A stretch of 64,000 bases of DNA from Planococcus citreus (GTDB lineage: Bacteria; Bacillota; Bacilli; Bacillales_A; Planococcaceae). This document shows positions 44,031-52,802 of this stretch, piece after piece; within the stretch, counting starts at the first letter, position 1; every line of letters starts with the position of its first letter. A program made the position numbers and the translations under genes. The notes under the pieces were generated by a model. That model made no database searches, had not been told where the DNA came from, and saw only the letters and a program-made list of their open reading frames with translations. The DNA is taken from assembly GCF_003664125.1 (NCBI RefSeq), contig NZ_RCCP01000002.1, forward strand, positions 124,001 through 188,000, given 5' to 3'.

Positions 44031-45131
44031 TTAGCGTCTGCTTAAAATGTCATGGCCGTGGCCGTTGCGCAAGAATTGGCTTCTTGAGTTGCGTACGCGC
44101 TCAATGCGCTCTTCCGCCATACGGTCAGCTGCGATATAGCTTGGAATTCCGTCGCGTTTGGCAATTTCAAAAATGCGTGTAATGCTGTCGTAGATCGTTT
44201 CAACGCGTTTCATCGCACGTTCGTTATTGTAGCCGTAAAGCTCATCCGCTACGTTGATGACGCCGCCTGAGTTGATAACGAAGTCCGGTGCGTAAACGAT
44301 GCCGCGCGCTTCGAGCTCATCGCCGTGGCGCTGTTCTTTCAATTGGTTATTGGCAGATCCTGCGACCACTTTCACTTTCAATTGTGGAATCGTCTCATCG
44401 TTGATGATGGCGCCCATAGCACATGGCGCGAAGATATCCGCCTCTACCGAATAGATTTCGTTTGGCTCGACAGCCGTAGCGCCGAATGCTTCAACAGCAC
44501 GTTGAACCGCTTCTTTGTTGATGTCAGTGACAATCAATTTCGCGCCTTCTTTGTGCAAGTATTCGCATAGCGGGTAAGCGACATTTCCGACGCCTTGTAC
44601 GGCTACTGTTTTGCCTTCTAGTGAATCGTCGCCGTAAGCTTCCATAGCGGCCGCTTTCATGCCGATGTATGCGCCGTAAGCAGTCACTGGGGATGGGTTG
44701 CCTGATGAACCGAATGCCGGTGAGATACCTGTGACGAAATCTGTTTCTTCATGGATCATGTCCATGTCAGCAACAGTCGTTCCAACATCTTCAGCTGTGA
44801 TGTAGCGTCCGTTCAAGCCTTGGATGAAACGGCCGAAAGCACGGAACATTTCTTCGTTTTTGTCTTTCAATGGGTCGCCGATAATAACGGTTTTGCCGCC
44901 GCCAAGGTTGAGTCCGGCTGCTGCGTTTTTGTATGTCATGCCGCGGCCAAGGCGGATGGCATCTTCAATCGCTTCTTCTTCTGTTTCATAGTTCCACATG
45001 CGCGTGCCGCCAAGTGCTGGTCCAAGCGTTGTATCATGGATACAGATGATGGCTTTAAGGCCAGAGTTTTTATCTTGGCAAAATACCAATTGCTCGTAAT
45101 CGTGTTCTTCCATCTTTTTGAAAATTTCCAT
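44031..45131 (-). CDS. bcd: Leucine (branched-chain amino acid) dehydrogenase
   Basis: This 366-aa Glu/Leu/Phe/Val-dehydrogenase has the substrate-binding [14 protein letters not shown] motif with its active-site Lys in [19 protein letters not shown], catalytic Asp in [11 protein letters not shown], and the NAD motif [11 protein letters not shown]. It deaminates Leu, Ile and Val to 2-oxoacids that feed BkdAA/AB. AGGAGG precedes the ATG. It belongs to the bkd operon. Confidence 0.95.
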   Translation of the reverse strand: MEIFKKMEEHDYEQLVFCQDKNSGLKAIICIHDTTLGPALGGTRMWNYETEEEAIEDAIRLGRGMTYKNAAAGLNLGGGKTVIIGDPLKDKNEEMFRAFGRFIQGLNGRYITAEDVGTTVADMDMIHEETDFVTGISPAFGSSGNPSPVTAYGAYIGMKAAAMEAYGDDSLEGKTVAVQGVGNVAYPLCEYLHKEGAKLIVTDINKEAVQRAVEAFGATAVEPNEIYSVEADIFAPCAMGAIINDETIPQLKVKVVAGSANNQLKEQRHGDELEARGIVYAPDFVINSGGVINVADELYGYNNERAMKRVETIYDSITRIFEIAKRDGIPSYIAADRMAEERIERVRNSRSQFLRNGHGHDILSRR

Positions 45132-45225
45132 CGTAAATTCCTCCTAATAGTTTAAGCTTTATAGTTTTTATAGATCCGGTTAGTAGCAGTCAAATGGCAA
45201 GGTTCCCCTTGGATACATGCTGCTT

Positions 45226-46134
45226 TTATAAAGTCGCTGAGCGCAAGGCTAGAGCGAGGGAAAATAATTTACTTTCTGAACTGTCGGCGCGCGATGTCAA
45301 CACGATCGGTGCTTTAGCACCCGCGATGATGCCACCGACCTTGGCTTTGGAAAAATAGACGAGCGATTTATAGAGGATGTTGCCGGCTTCGATATTCGGC
45401 ACTAGCAAAATGTCTGCGTGTCCCGCCGTATCCCCTTCAATGCGTTTATGCTTTGCCGCTTCGACGGAGATTGCATTGTCCAAGGCAAGCGGCCCGTCAA
45501 CGACGCAATCGGTGATCTGGCCGCGCTTGTTCATGGCGGTCAGTGCTGCAGCATCCAAGGTCGCCTGCATTGCAGGATTGACGACTTCCACCGCCGCCAG
45601 CGCCGCCACGACCGGCAATTCGACCCCAGTTGCCCGCGCCACCTGGACGGCATTGCGGATGATCTGGGCTTTTTCCTGAAGTGACGGTTCGAGGTTCATG
45701 CCGGCGTCAGCGACGAAAATGAGCCGGTCATAGCCTTCGACTTCAAAAGCTGCCACATGGGACAGTACCGAACCTGTGCGAAGTCCGTAATCCGCGTTAA
45801 GTGCTGCTTTCATCAAAGTAGCGGTCGGGATATGCCCTTTCATCAAGACGCTGGCGTCATTCATGAAGACAGCCCTTACCGCTTCTTTAGCCGCTTGCTG
45901 AGGGCCATTCACATGATGGAGCGCCAGTTTTGGATGCCCTTTCAAATGCGGGAAATCAGCTGCGATTAATTGCTTCAATGTTGCTTCGTCATCGTATAGA
46001 TGAAAGCTTGCGAGGTTTTGGTCGAGCGCTAATGAAATGGCTTCCATTACTGCGTGGTCAGCTGCTGCTGCAACTGCGACTGCATGCTCGTCCTGCAAGT
46101 CGATTTCATCGACGATGTTCTGCAAAGTGGTCAT
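45226..46134 (-). CDS. ptb: Phosphate butyryltransferase (branched-chain acyl)
   Basis: A 302-aa phosphotransacylase of the Ptb/Pta fold: KGHIPTATLMKAALNADYGLRTGSVLSHVA and FVADAGMNLEPSLQEKAQIIRNA. The start at 46134 has AGGTGATAG just upstream; the ORF to 46251 would start within the promoter repeats. It converts branched acyl-CoA to acyl phosphate for Buk. It is the first gene of the operon and is preceded by the cre-like site and TTGCAA array. Confidence 0.94.
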   Translation of the reverse strand: MTTLQNIVDEIDLQDEHAVAVAAAADHAVMEAISLALDQNLASFHLYDDEATLKQLIAADFPHLKGHPKLALHHVNGPQQAAKEAVRAVFMNDASVLMKGHIPTATLMKAALNADYGLRTGSVLSHVAAFEVEGYDRLIFVADAGMNLEPSLQEKAQIIRNAVQVARATGVELPVVAALAAVEVVNPAMQATLDAAALTAMNKRGQITDCVVDGPLALDNAISVEAAKHKRIEGDTAGHADILLVPNIEAGNILYKSLVYFSKAKVGGIIAGAKAPIVLTSRADSSESKLFSLALALRSATL

Positions 46135-46178
46135 ATCTATCACCTCATTCTTTTTAATTAAAACAGAAGAAAGCTTGA

Positions 46179-46209
46179 GATATAAGGGATGTAAGCGTTT
46201 TATTTGCAA
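46179..46209 (-). promoter_or_regulatory. Candidate promoter of the bkd operon with cre-like site
   Basis: Reading the minus strand, TTGCAA (46204-46209) could be a -35, with TTATAT or TATATC (46179-46185) as -10 at an 18-19 bp spacing. Between them lies TGTAAGCGTTTTAT (46190-46203), which matches the CcpA cre consensus at 12 of 13 specified positions. Catabolite repression of the operon is expected. No canonical sigma-54 -24 GG is present. Confidence 0.6.
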
Positions 46210-46225
46210 AATACGGCAGTTCTCT

Positions 46226-46261
46226 TTGCAAATTCTTGCAAAACCTTGCAAAGAGTTGCAA
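46226..46261 (-). promoter_or_regulatory. Four TTGCAA palindromes with 10-bp period
   Basis: TTGCAA occurs at 46226, 46236, 46246 and 46256, exactly 10 bp apart, with a fifth at 46204 (22 bp further). All are on one helix face. They start 5 bp past the bkdR stop and precede ptb, where an upstream activating sequence is expected. They are the best candidate for a BkdR binding site. Confidence 0.65.
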
Positions 46262-46265
46262 AACC

Positions 46266-48308
46266 TTATAGTAGTCCGAATTTTTCCAATTTATAGTATA
46301 AAGTGCGCAAGGAAATCTGAAGCTGCTTGGCGGTTTTTGATTTGTTCCCTTTTGCCTCTTCTAGTGCACGATGAAGGATGCCGCGTTCAACCGTTTCCAA
46401 CTGCTCCTGCAATGGCGCAGACGCCGGAATGACCACTTCGTTTTTCGCTTCTTTTGCCTTCAGCATATTCAGGGGGATATGCTCTTCTGTCATCGTTTTG
46501 TCGTTCATTTGCATGAAGATCATCGAGCGGCTCAAAATGTTCTCCAGTTCCCTCACATTGCCTGGCCAATCGTACATTTTCAAAAATTGCAAAGCTTTCT
46601 CCGAAACATTTTCGACGTTACGCCCGTATTCCTGGTTAAGCTTCAACAGCAGCCGGTCGACGATGCGCGGAATGTCTTGTTTCCTGCTGCGCAGCGGAGG
46701 AATCAAGATCGGCATGCGGTTCAGCCTGTAATACAAATCTTCACGGAACGTGCCGTCAAGCAGCGCTTTTTCCATATTGGCGTTGGTCGAAGCGATGACA
46801 CGGACATTGACGGGAATCGGTTTGGTCCCGCCAATCCGCATCGTTTCGTGTTCTTGCAATACGCGCAGCAATTTGCTTTGGATCTGCGGTGACAACTCCC
46901 CGATCTCATCGAGAAAGATGCTGCCGTTGTTCGCCTCTTCCAATAATCCACGCTTCGCTCCGGTCCGGTGTTCAATCGTCGCACCTTCTTCGTAGCCGAA
47001 CAATTCGGCATCGAGCTGCTCACTCGATACCGCCGCGCAATTGACGCGAACAAATTTATTGAATTGGCGCTCGCTGGCGCTGTGGATCGCATGGGCGAAT
47101 AATTCCTTGCCCGTTCCAGACTCCCCGCGCAGCAGCACCGTCACAAGCGTCTGTGCAGCTAGTTTCGCTTGCTGCAACGATAATTGCATTTCAGGGGACA
47201 AGCCGATGATGTCATCGAATGTATATTTCGACTCAAGCGTCCGGATGATGCTCCTCGCCCGGTCCAGCTCTTTCATGAGAGAGCGAATTTCTGTCGTGTC
47301 ATGGATGACCCCGACACTTCCCTTTAATTGGTTATCGACGATAATCGGTGCCACATTGACGATGACTTCCCGTTTGGCCGGTCCGACTTTCAAATTAACG
47401 CCACGCACGGGCTTTCGGGTTTGCAAGGCTTTGAAGTGCATGCTTTCGCCTTCCGAAATGTCTGCAGATGCCGGGCGGCCAATCACTTGCTCCATCTCAA
47501 GACCCGTGATTCTTGTATAGGCCGGATTGACAAGCAAGCCGTTACCTTTTTCGTCCACCACCGAAATGGCATCGTCGCTGGATTGGATGATCGCTTGCAG
47601 CATCGTCTGAATTTCTTTCAGGTCAGTAATTTCCTCTGCAAGCGAAACCACTTCCGTGATGCCCTTGAACACCGCGAAGGCACCGATCAATTCGCCGGTT
47701 TCATCGATCATCGGGAAACGGCTCGTGACGATTTTCGATCCGTCTTTCAGTTCAAGCTCCCGGTTCAATTCCGTCCTGCCCGTCTCGATGATCCTCGGCA
47801 ATTCGCTCATCGAAATCAATTCATGGATATGGCGCCCGATGGCTTCGCCTTGCTTGACCGAAAGCATGCGTGCGGCACTGCGGTTGATGAAGTTAATATG
47901 GTTGTCCAGATCAATGCCAACCATGCCTTCATCGATTGAATTGAAAATGATCGACCCTTTATGGCTTTCGTTGCTCAGTCGATTAATGTAATGCTCTTTC
48001 TCATCCATCAGGCGGACGAAGATGTTCGCGACGCTGCCAGGGATAATGACCGTCCGAGGGGGATAATAGCGGCGCAGCCGCTGCGTCAAGTCGTCGTCGC
48101 CGGTTACATTAAAAACAATGTCGACCGTTTTCGGCAATTCCCGATAATCTGTGCCGATGGCAATGCGGAATTTTTCAGCTTGTTTTAACGCTGGCGCATC
48201 CTCGTGAATATCTACTACACCTTCGACGTGAAACCATCCAGATTCGACGAGCAACTTTAGTATCGCGGACCCACCAATCCCTCCACCAATAATGATCACT
48301 TTTTGCAA
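46266..48308 (-). CDS. bkdR: BkdR, AAA+ regulator of the bkd operon lacking GAFTGA
   Basis: This 680-aa regulator has an N-terminal Rossmann-like domain (VIIIGGGIGGSAILKLL), then two PAS-like regions (about 115-215 and 235-340). Its AAA+ domain has Walker A GESGTGKE (395-402) and Walker B SIFLDEIGEL (463-472), and it ends in a Fis-type helix-turn-helix (NKSKTAKQLQISLRTLYYKL). The sigma-54-contacting GAFTGA loop is replaced by GATIEH (residues 442-447). The start is TTG with a weak AGAGAA. It lies directly upstream of ptb, same strand. Confidence 0.93.
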   Translation of the reverse strand: MQKVIIIGGGIGGSAILKLLVESGWFHVEGVVDIHEDAPALKQAEKFRIAIGTDYRELPKTVDIVFNVTGDDDLTQRLRRYYPPRTVIIPGSVANIFVRLMDEKEHYINRLSNESHKGSIIFNSIDEGMVGIDLDNHINFINRSAARMLSVKQGEAIGRHIHELISMSELPRIIETGRTELNRELELKDGSKIVTSRFPMIDETGELIGAFAVFKGITEVVSLAEEITDLKEIQTMLQAIIQSSDDAISVVDEKGNGLLVNPAYTRITGLEMEQVIGRPASADISEGESMHFKALQTRKPVRGVNLKVGPAKREVIVNVAPIIVDNQLKGSVGVIHDTTEIRSLMKELDRARSIIRTLESKYTFDDIIGLSPEMQLSLQQAKLAAQTLVTVLLRGESGTGKELFAHAIHSASERQFNKFVRVNCAAVSSEQLDAELFGYEEGATIEHRTGAKRGLLEEANNGSIFLDEIGELSPQIQSKLLRVLQEHETMRIGGTKPIPVNVRVIASTNANMEKALLDGTFREDLYYRLNRMPILIPPLRSRKQDIPRIVDRLLLKLNQEYGRNVENVSEKALQFLKMYDWPGNVRELENILSRSMIFMQMNDKTMTEEHIPLNMLKAKEAKNEVVIPASAPLQEQLETVERGILHRALEEAKGNKSKTAKQLQISLRTLYYKLEKFGLL

Positions 48309-48436
48309 TTCTCTTCAAACCTTTCTGTCCCGATTCGTGCAATGAGCTGCACACATATTTCTAGCGTACCGCAGGGGACAATTCTTGACAACTTTGAGTG
48401 GATTGGAAACAATGGAACATGAAGGATGTGGAATAG

Positions 48437-48673
48437 ATGGGACGATTGATTGCATTTATCATTTTGCTCATTCCCGGCGTCATGGCCGCTTACGGCATCA
48501 AATTAATGCGGGATACCCTTTTTAATAAATTGCTTGAACCGTATCCGGCTCTTTGGATGCAATTCACGCTCGGGACGCTTTTTACAGTAATTGGCATCGG
48601 TTTCTTCGCCGGATTCCTGTTGAACCGCGACCGTAAAAAAGGCAATGTGTCTGAACGGTTCCAGAAGCGATAA
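48437..48673 (+). CDS. DUF2627 membrane protein (YqzF-like)
   Basis: This 78-aa protein has two hydrophobic helices (FIILLIPGVMAAYGIKLM and FTLGTLFTVIGIGFFAGFLLNRDRKK), matching YqzF of B. subtilis, which also sits next to bkdR. It lies divergent from bkdR. GGATGTGGAATAG precedes the ATG, with a weak ribosome site. Function unknown. Confidence 0.82.
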   Translation: MGRLIAFIILLIPGVMAAYGIKLMRDTLFNKLLEPYPALWMQFTLGTLFTVIGIGFFAGFLLNRDRKKGNVSERFQKR

Positions 48674-48700
48674 ATGAATGCAGGCATTTGAACAAATTAA

Positions 48701-48740
48701 AAAGAACGCCAGGAACCTTAGTTCCTGGCGTTCTTTTTCG
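48701..48740 (+). terminator. Strong bidirectional terminator
   Basis: AAAGAACGCCAGGAAC (48701-48716) and GTTCCTGGCGTTCTTT (48721-48736) pair perfectly with a 4-nt loop, with A- and T-runs on either side. It serves the convergent DUF2627 and phosphodiesterase genes. Confidence 0.93.
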
Positions 48741-48743
48741 TTG

Positions 48744-49475
48744 TTACGGTTGTAATTTGGTGGTTTCCTGCGCCCATACTGCTTTTACGCACGCAGGATA
48801 GTCTGTGATGATCCCTTTGACCGAAGGGTGAAGCTTACGCAGAATGCGTTCATGCCCCGATATGCCATATAGCCGTACCGGTTTACCCATTTCGGCAATT
48901 GGTTCAATCCATTTTGGCTTATGAAACCTCTTATGGAAGTGGAAGCTGTCGAGCCACTGGCAATTCTCCAGCTCGTTCCACTGCACGGCGCGTTTCAAGA
49001 TCCACGCTATCTCAATATGCGGCATCAAACTTTTCATCTTTTTAAGAAGTTCCGCATCAAAAGAAGAGAGATGCACACCTTCTGCCCCTTCCAACAACGC
49101 GCAGACAATCTCAGCGCCCTCGGGATGCCTGGAAACCGATGATTTCAACTCGACATTTAGCGGAATGCCTTTCTTTTTCGCCCAGTCGATCACTTCATAG
49201 GCCAGTGGAATCGAATGGCGCCCAAAACGCTTGAACCTTTTGCGGATCGACAGCGACTTCAGCGATTCGTACGGCATTTTATGAATATCCGCTTGCGTCC
49301 CCGCCAATCGCTTTAATTGATCGTCATGGTAAACGATCGCGATGCCATCCCGTGTCATCTGGATATCAAGTTCGATGCCGACTTGCAATTGATGCGCCAA
49401 TTCAAATGCTTGCCATGTATTTTCAAGCGCATGCCCCGAGGCCCCGCGATGCGCATAAATTTCAATTTCAGACAT
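48744..49475 (-). CDS. Glycerophosphodiester phosphodiesterase (YqiK-like)
   Basis: This 243-aa GDPD-family protein carries YAHRGASGHALENT (metal and catalytic residues), IELDIQMTRDGIAIVYHDDQL and VELK. It has no signal peptide, so it is a cytosolic member. It hydrolyses glycerophosphodiesters to glycerol-3-phosphate and an alcohol. GGGGAGGAAG precedes the ATG. Confidence 0.9.
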   Translation of the reverse strand: MSEIEIYAHRGASGHALENTWQAFELAHQLQVGIELDIQMTRDGIAIVYHDDQLKRLAGTQADIHKMPYESLKSLSIRKRFKRFGRHSIPLAYEVIDWAKKKGIPLNVELKSSVSRHPEGAEIVCALLEGAEGVHLSSFDAELLKKMKSLMPHIEIAWILKRAVQWNELENCQWLDSFHFHKRFHKPKWIEPIAEMGKPVRLYGISGHERILRKLHPSVKGIITDYPACVKAVWAQETTKLQP

Positions 49476-49632
49476 AGCTTCCTCCCCTTTTCTGGATAGG
49501 ACCTAACTTTAATCATTTATTTTATCATCTCATGAACTAGCTGCAAGTGTGGGGCTTTCTTGTGGGCGTTTTTTGATTTTTCTATATTTCCTTATGTAGT
49601 TTAATACATTTATTACTGATGCGCTGTCGCGC

Positions 49633-49665
49633 AAAAAAAAACCGAAGCCCTTCACAGGCGACGGT
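49633..49665 (-). terminator. Terminator of spo0A
   Basis: On the minus strand ACCG-A-CGCC pairs with GGGC-TT-CGGT (49641-49665), followed by T8. It lies 13 bp beyond the spo0A stop. Confidence 0.75.
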
Positions 49666-49677
49666 CGGTAACTATGA

Positions 49678-50427
49678 TTATTCGTTTGTGCCAAGGCTGT
49701 CGACGATCATGGCGATGAATTCGGAATTGGACGGCTTCGACTGGAGGTGCGATTCACTATAGCCGAACACGCTAGCAATATGCGCGATTGACTCGCTGCG
49801 CACCCACACTTGCCCGATGGCATGGCGGATCGATCTTTCCACTCGCGCCGCCGTCGTATCGAATTTCAAGGCGATTTTCGGGTACAGCTCTTTTGTCACT
49901 TTGCCAAGGGCGGAAGGTTCATCCACGACGATTGACACGGCCGCTTTCAAATACATATAGCCTTTCAAATGCGGCGGCACGCCGATGTCTTTCAATCTCA
50001 AGGTAATGAGCTCGTCTTTTGTCACCATGCCGCTCTTCGCTGTTTGGTCGCCATTTTTCATGATATGGTTAATCTGGACGACCAGTCGCTCGGTTTCGAA
50101 CGGCTTCATGATAAAATAGGAAGCCCCGTAGTCAGCCGCTTGGCTCATGATCGACTCCTGGCCGAATGCCGAAAGCATGATGACGTGGATCTTGCTCATG
50201 CGCTCATCGGAACGCAGGACATCAAGCACGGCAATCCCATCGAGATACGGCATGATGATGTCGAGAAGCAAAATATCCGCTTCGGTCTGTTCCAGGATGC
50301 CGATGCATTCCCTGCCATCGTACGCAACGCCCACCACTTCCATATTTGGCTGCGATTCAAGAAACTCAGTCATCAACTCCACGAGTTCACGGTTGTCATC
50401 GGCAATGGCGATTTTTATTTTCTCCAT
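49678..50427 (-). CDS. spo0A: Spo0A response regulator
   Basis: This 249-aa regulator has a receiver domain with acidic pair D10/D11, phosphoacceptor D56 in LLLDIIMPYLDG and a late K in FIMKPFE. A linker follows, then the sigma-A-interacting DNA-binding domain with VPPHLKGYMYLKAAVS and the recognition helix TTAARVERSIRHAI. It is slightly shorter than B. subtilis Spo0A because the linker is compact. AGGAGAG precedes the ATG. Neither phosphorelay proteins nor spoIVB are nearby. Confidence 0.96.
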   Translation of the reverse strand: MEKIKIAIADDNRELVELMTEFLESQPNMEVVGVAYDGRECIGILEQTEADILLLDIIMPYLDGIAVLDVLRSDERMSKIHVIMLSAFGQESIMSQAADYGASYFIMKPFETERLVVQINHIMKNGDQTAKSGMVTKDELITLRLKDIGVPPHLKGYMYLKAAVSIVVDEPSALGKVTKELYPKIALKFDTTAARVERSIRHAIGQVWVRSESIAHIASVFGYSESHLQSKPSNSEFIAMIVDSLGTNE

Positions 50428-50460
50428 AATTTTCTCTCCTAAAATACAGGCTCCGGTCCC

Positions 50461-52158
50461 TTATTTCATCAACAGCTTCCGGTCCCTCGCCAAAGTCAGC
50501 AATTCATCAGCATGCTGCAAGGTCAATTCGGTGATTTCCGCCCCTGACAGCATACGGCTCATTTCTTCAGTGCGTTTGCGCCCTGCCAGTTCTTTCACTG
50601 ATGTGGTCGTGCGGTCTTTCGATACTTTTTTCTCGATAAATAAATGCTGGTCTGCCATGGCGGCGACTTGCGGCAAATGGGAAATGCACAGCACTTGGGA
50701 ATGACGGGCGATGGCAGCGATTTTCTCGGCAATTGCCTGCGCCACGCGCCCGCTGACTCCTGTATCGACTTCATCGAAAATGATCGATGTGATACCTTGG
50801 TGTTTGGAAAAAATTGTCTTCAGCGCGAGCATCATGCGCGACAATTCACCGCCTGATGCGACTTTCGTCAACGGTTTCAAAGGTTCCCCGACATTCGTTG
50901 AGATATGGAATGCGATGCTGTCCTGGCCGAAACGGTCGAATTTGCCTTTTGGCAGCAAGTTGAATTGCACCGAAAAAGAGGCTTTTCCCATATGGAGCTC
51001 TTTTAGCTGCTCCATGATCGCTTTCGATAATTTGGCTGCCGCTTGTTTTCTCAGCATCGTCAGTTCTTCCGCTTCGATGCGCAAATCCTCGGTCAATTCC
51101 TTTAGTTTCTCCTGATCGAGGCGCAGACGCTGGTCGCGGTTAAGCAATTTATCAAGCTCGTCCGCTTGCTCTTCCTGATACAATAGCATGTCCTCAACCG
51201 ACGCGCCGTATTTGCGCTTCAAGGATTGCAATAATGCCAGGCGCTGTTCGATTTCGTTGAGCCGCTCCGGGTCGAACTCCAGCTGGTCCAGAATGCGCTT
51301 GATTTCCGTCGACGTGTCTTGAAGCTGATAAAACGCCCCTGCAACCGATTCCGACGCTTCCTGGAACTGTTCATCGACCGCGGCTGCGTGTTCTAGTTCG
51401 CTCATCGCATTGCCGACCCAATCCAGCCCTTTCGACTCCCCTTGAATCGCTTCATGGGCTTGTGAAATCGATTCGAAGATTTTGGTGAAATTCTGCAATC
51501 GTTTGCGTTCTTCCAGCAAAGTTTCTTCTTCCCCCGGCACGAGCTGGGCTTCTTCGATTTCACGCAATTGGAATGTCAATAAGTCGATGCGCTGTGCGAT
51601 TTGCTGCTCGTTTTCATTATAGCTGGCAAATTCACGTTTCAATTTCGTGTATTTATCAAATGTATGGCTATAGCCTTCCTTGGCTTTGGTCAATAATTTC
51701 CCGGCAAATTGATCCAATAGATGAAGATGCTGCTTTTCATCCATCAATTCCTGCGTCTCGTGCTGGCCGTGGATGTCGATCAACGCAGCCCCCACTTCCC
51801 GCAAAATGGAAATGGTCACGAGTTTGCCATTGATGCGGCAAACGTTCTTGCCTTTGCCGTTCAGCTCGCGGCGCAGCAAAACATCGCCGTCGCTCGCCTG
51901 GATCCCGAAATCGTCCAGTTTTTTATGCACCGGATGCTTTTCGCTTTCGATGTGGAACAAGCCTTCAATTTCAGCTTTTTGGGCCCCGTGGCGAATGAAT
52001 TCCTGGCTTCCTCGCCCTCCGGCTAGTAAGTGCACGGCATCGATGATGATCGATTTCCCGGCACCGGTTTCCCCTGTCAGAACTGTCATGCCTTCTGTAA
52101 AACTGACCGATAATGTATCGATAATCGCAAAATTGCGGATATCCAATTCTCGCAGCAT
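50461..52158 (-). CDS. recN: RecN, SMC-like DNA double-strand break repair protein
   Basis: A 565-aa ATPase: FAIIDTLSVSFTEGMTVLTGETGAGKSIIIDA (Walker A), a long coiled coil (about 150-360), the signature LSRMMLALK and SIIFDEVDTGVSGR Walker B, and CISHLPQVAAMAD. The start at 52158 places GAGGTGG 6-8 nt upstream; the ORF's first ATG abuts it. It binds DNA ends and promotes recombinational repair. It lies downstream of argR. Confidence 0.96.
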   Translation of the reverse strand: MLRELDIRNFAIIDTLSVSFTEGMTVLTGETGAGKSIIIDAVHLLAGGRGSQEFIRHGAQKAEIEGLFHIESEKHPVHKKLDDFGIQASDGDVLLRRELNGKGKNVCRINGKLVTISILREVGAALIDIHGQHETQELMDEKQHLHLLDQFAGKLLTKAKEGYSHTFDKYTKLKREFASYNENEQQIAQRIDLLTFQLREIEEAQLVPGEEETLLEERKRLQNFTKIFESISQAHEAIQGESKGLDWVGNAMSELEHAAAVDEQFQEASESVAGAFYQLQDTSTEIKRILDQLEFDPERLNEIEQRLALLQSLKRKYGASVEDMLLYQEEQADELDKLLNRDQRLRLDQEKLKELTEDLRIEAEELTMLRKQAAAKLSKAIMEQLKELHMGKASFSVQFNLLPKGKFDRFGQDSIAFHISTNVGEPLKPLTKVASGGELSRMMLALKTIFSKHQGITSIIFDEVDTGVSGRVAQAIAEKIAAIARHSQVLCISHLPQVAAMADQHLFIEKKVSKDRTTTSVKELAGRKRTEEMSRMLSGAEITELTLQHADELLTLARDRKLLMK

Positions 52159-52176
52159 ATACATCCACCTCTTTAA

Positions 52177-52626
52177 TTAAAGCATTTCAATCAAACGCTG
52201 TTTCAGCACTTCGCGGTGTTCCACGTCACGGCAAATGATTAAACACGTATCATCGCCGCAAATGGTCCCTAAAATTTCTTCCCAATCCAAATGGTCAATC
52301 AATGAACCGATCGCATGGGCATTGCCCGGCAAGGTTTTCATGACCAAAAAATGGCTGGCCCCATCGATGCTGACGAACGCATCGGTGAGCGCACGGTGCA
52401 GTTTCTGCATTGGGTTAAAGCGCTGGTCCGCCGGCAAGCTGTATTTATAGCGCCCATCCTGCAATGGGACTTTCACCAAATGCAGTTCCTTGATATCGCG
52501 AGAAACGGTCGCTTGCGTCACTTCATAGCCCGCAGCTTTCAATAAGTCGACCAAATCATCTTGCGTTTCGATTTCGCGATTTGAAATCAAGTCGCGGATT
52601 TTGATATGACGTTGTCCTTTATTCAT
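52177..52626 (-). CDS. argR: ArgR/AhrC arginine repressor
   Basis: This 149-aa regulator has an N-terminal winged helix ([37 protein letters not shown]) and a C-terminal hexamerisation/arginine-binding domain ([15 protein letters not shown]). It represses arginine synthesis and activates arginine catabolism. An ARG box lies 17 bp upstream, so it appears autoregulated. It precedes recN, as in B. subtilis. Confidence 0.96.
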   Translation of the reverse strand: MNKGQRHIKIRDLISNREIETQDDLVDLLKAAGYEVTQATVSRDIKELHLVKVPLQDGRYKYSLPADQRFNPMQKLHRALTDAFVSIDGASHFLVMKTLPGNAHAIGSLIDHLDWEEILGTICGDDTCLIICRDVEHREVLKQRLIEML

Positions 52627-52642
52627 GGTGCTCCCCCTTGAG

Positions 52643-52656
52643 TGAATAATTATTCC
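52643..52656. promoter_or_regulatory. ARG box upstream of argR
   Basis: TGAATAATTATTCC matches the ArgR operator core TGAATAATTATTCA at 13 of 14 bases and is nearly palindromic. It lies between the argR start and its AT-rich promoter region. Confidence 0.75.
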
Positions 52657-52767
52657 ATATACTTTATATCGTACATCTAAACCACTTTGAAAACAAGGAA
52701 ACTTCCTGCCCCACTAGAACTATTTACCCCTTATAGGCTAGCTTCACTCATTTTCAACGGCAAGACA

Positions 52768-52801
52768 GAAAAAAAGGGCAGGGAATGAATTCCCCTGCCC
52801 G
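52768..52801 (-). terminator. Terminator of the dxs-tlyA-like unit
   Basis: GGGCAGGG/CCCTGCCC stem with an 8-10 nt loop (52776-52800), then T7 on the minus strand. It sits 2 bp after the methyltransferase stop. Confidence 0.9.
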
Positions 52802-52802
52802 G

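Noticed and set aside
46200..46220. Sigma-54 promoter before ptb
   Set aside because: The -12 TTGC is present but no GG at -24 with proper spacing; sigma-A-type layout fits better, though not proven.
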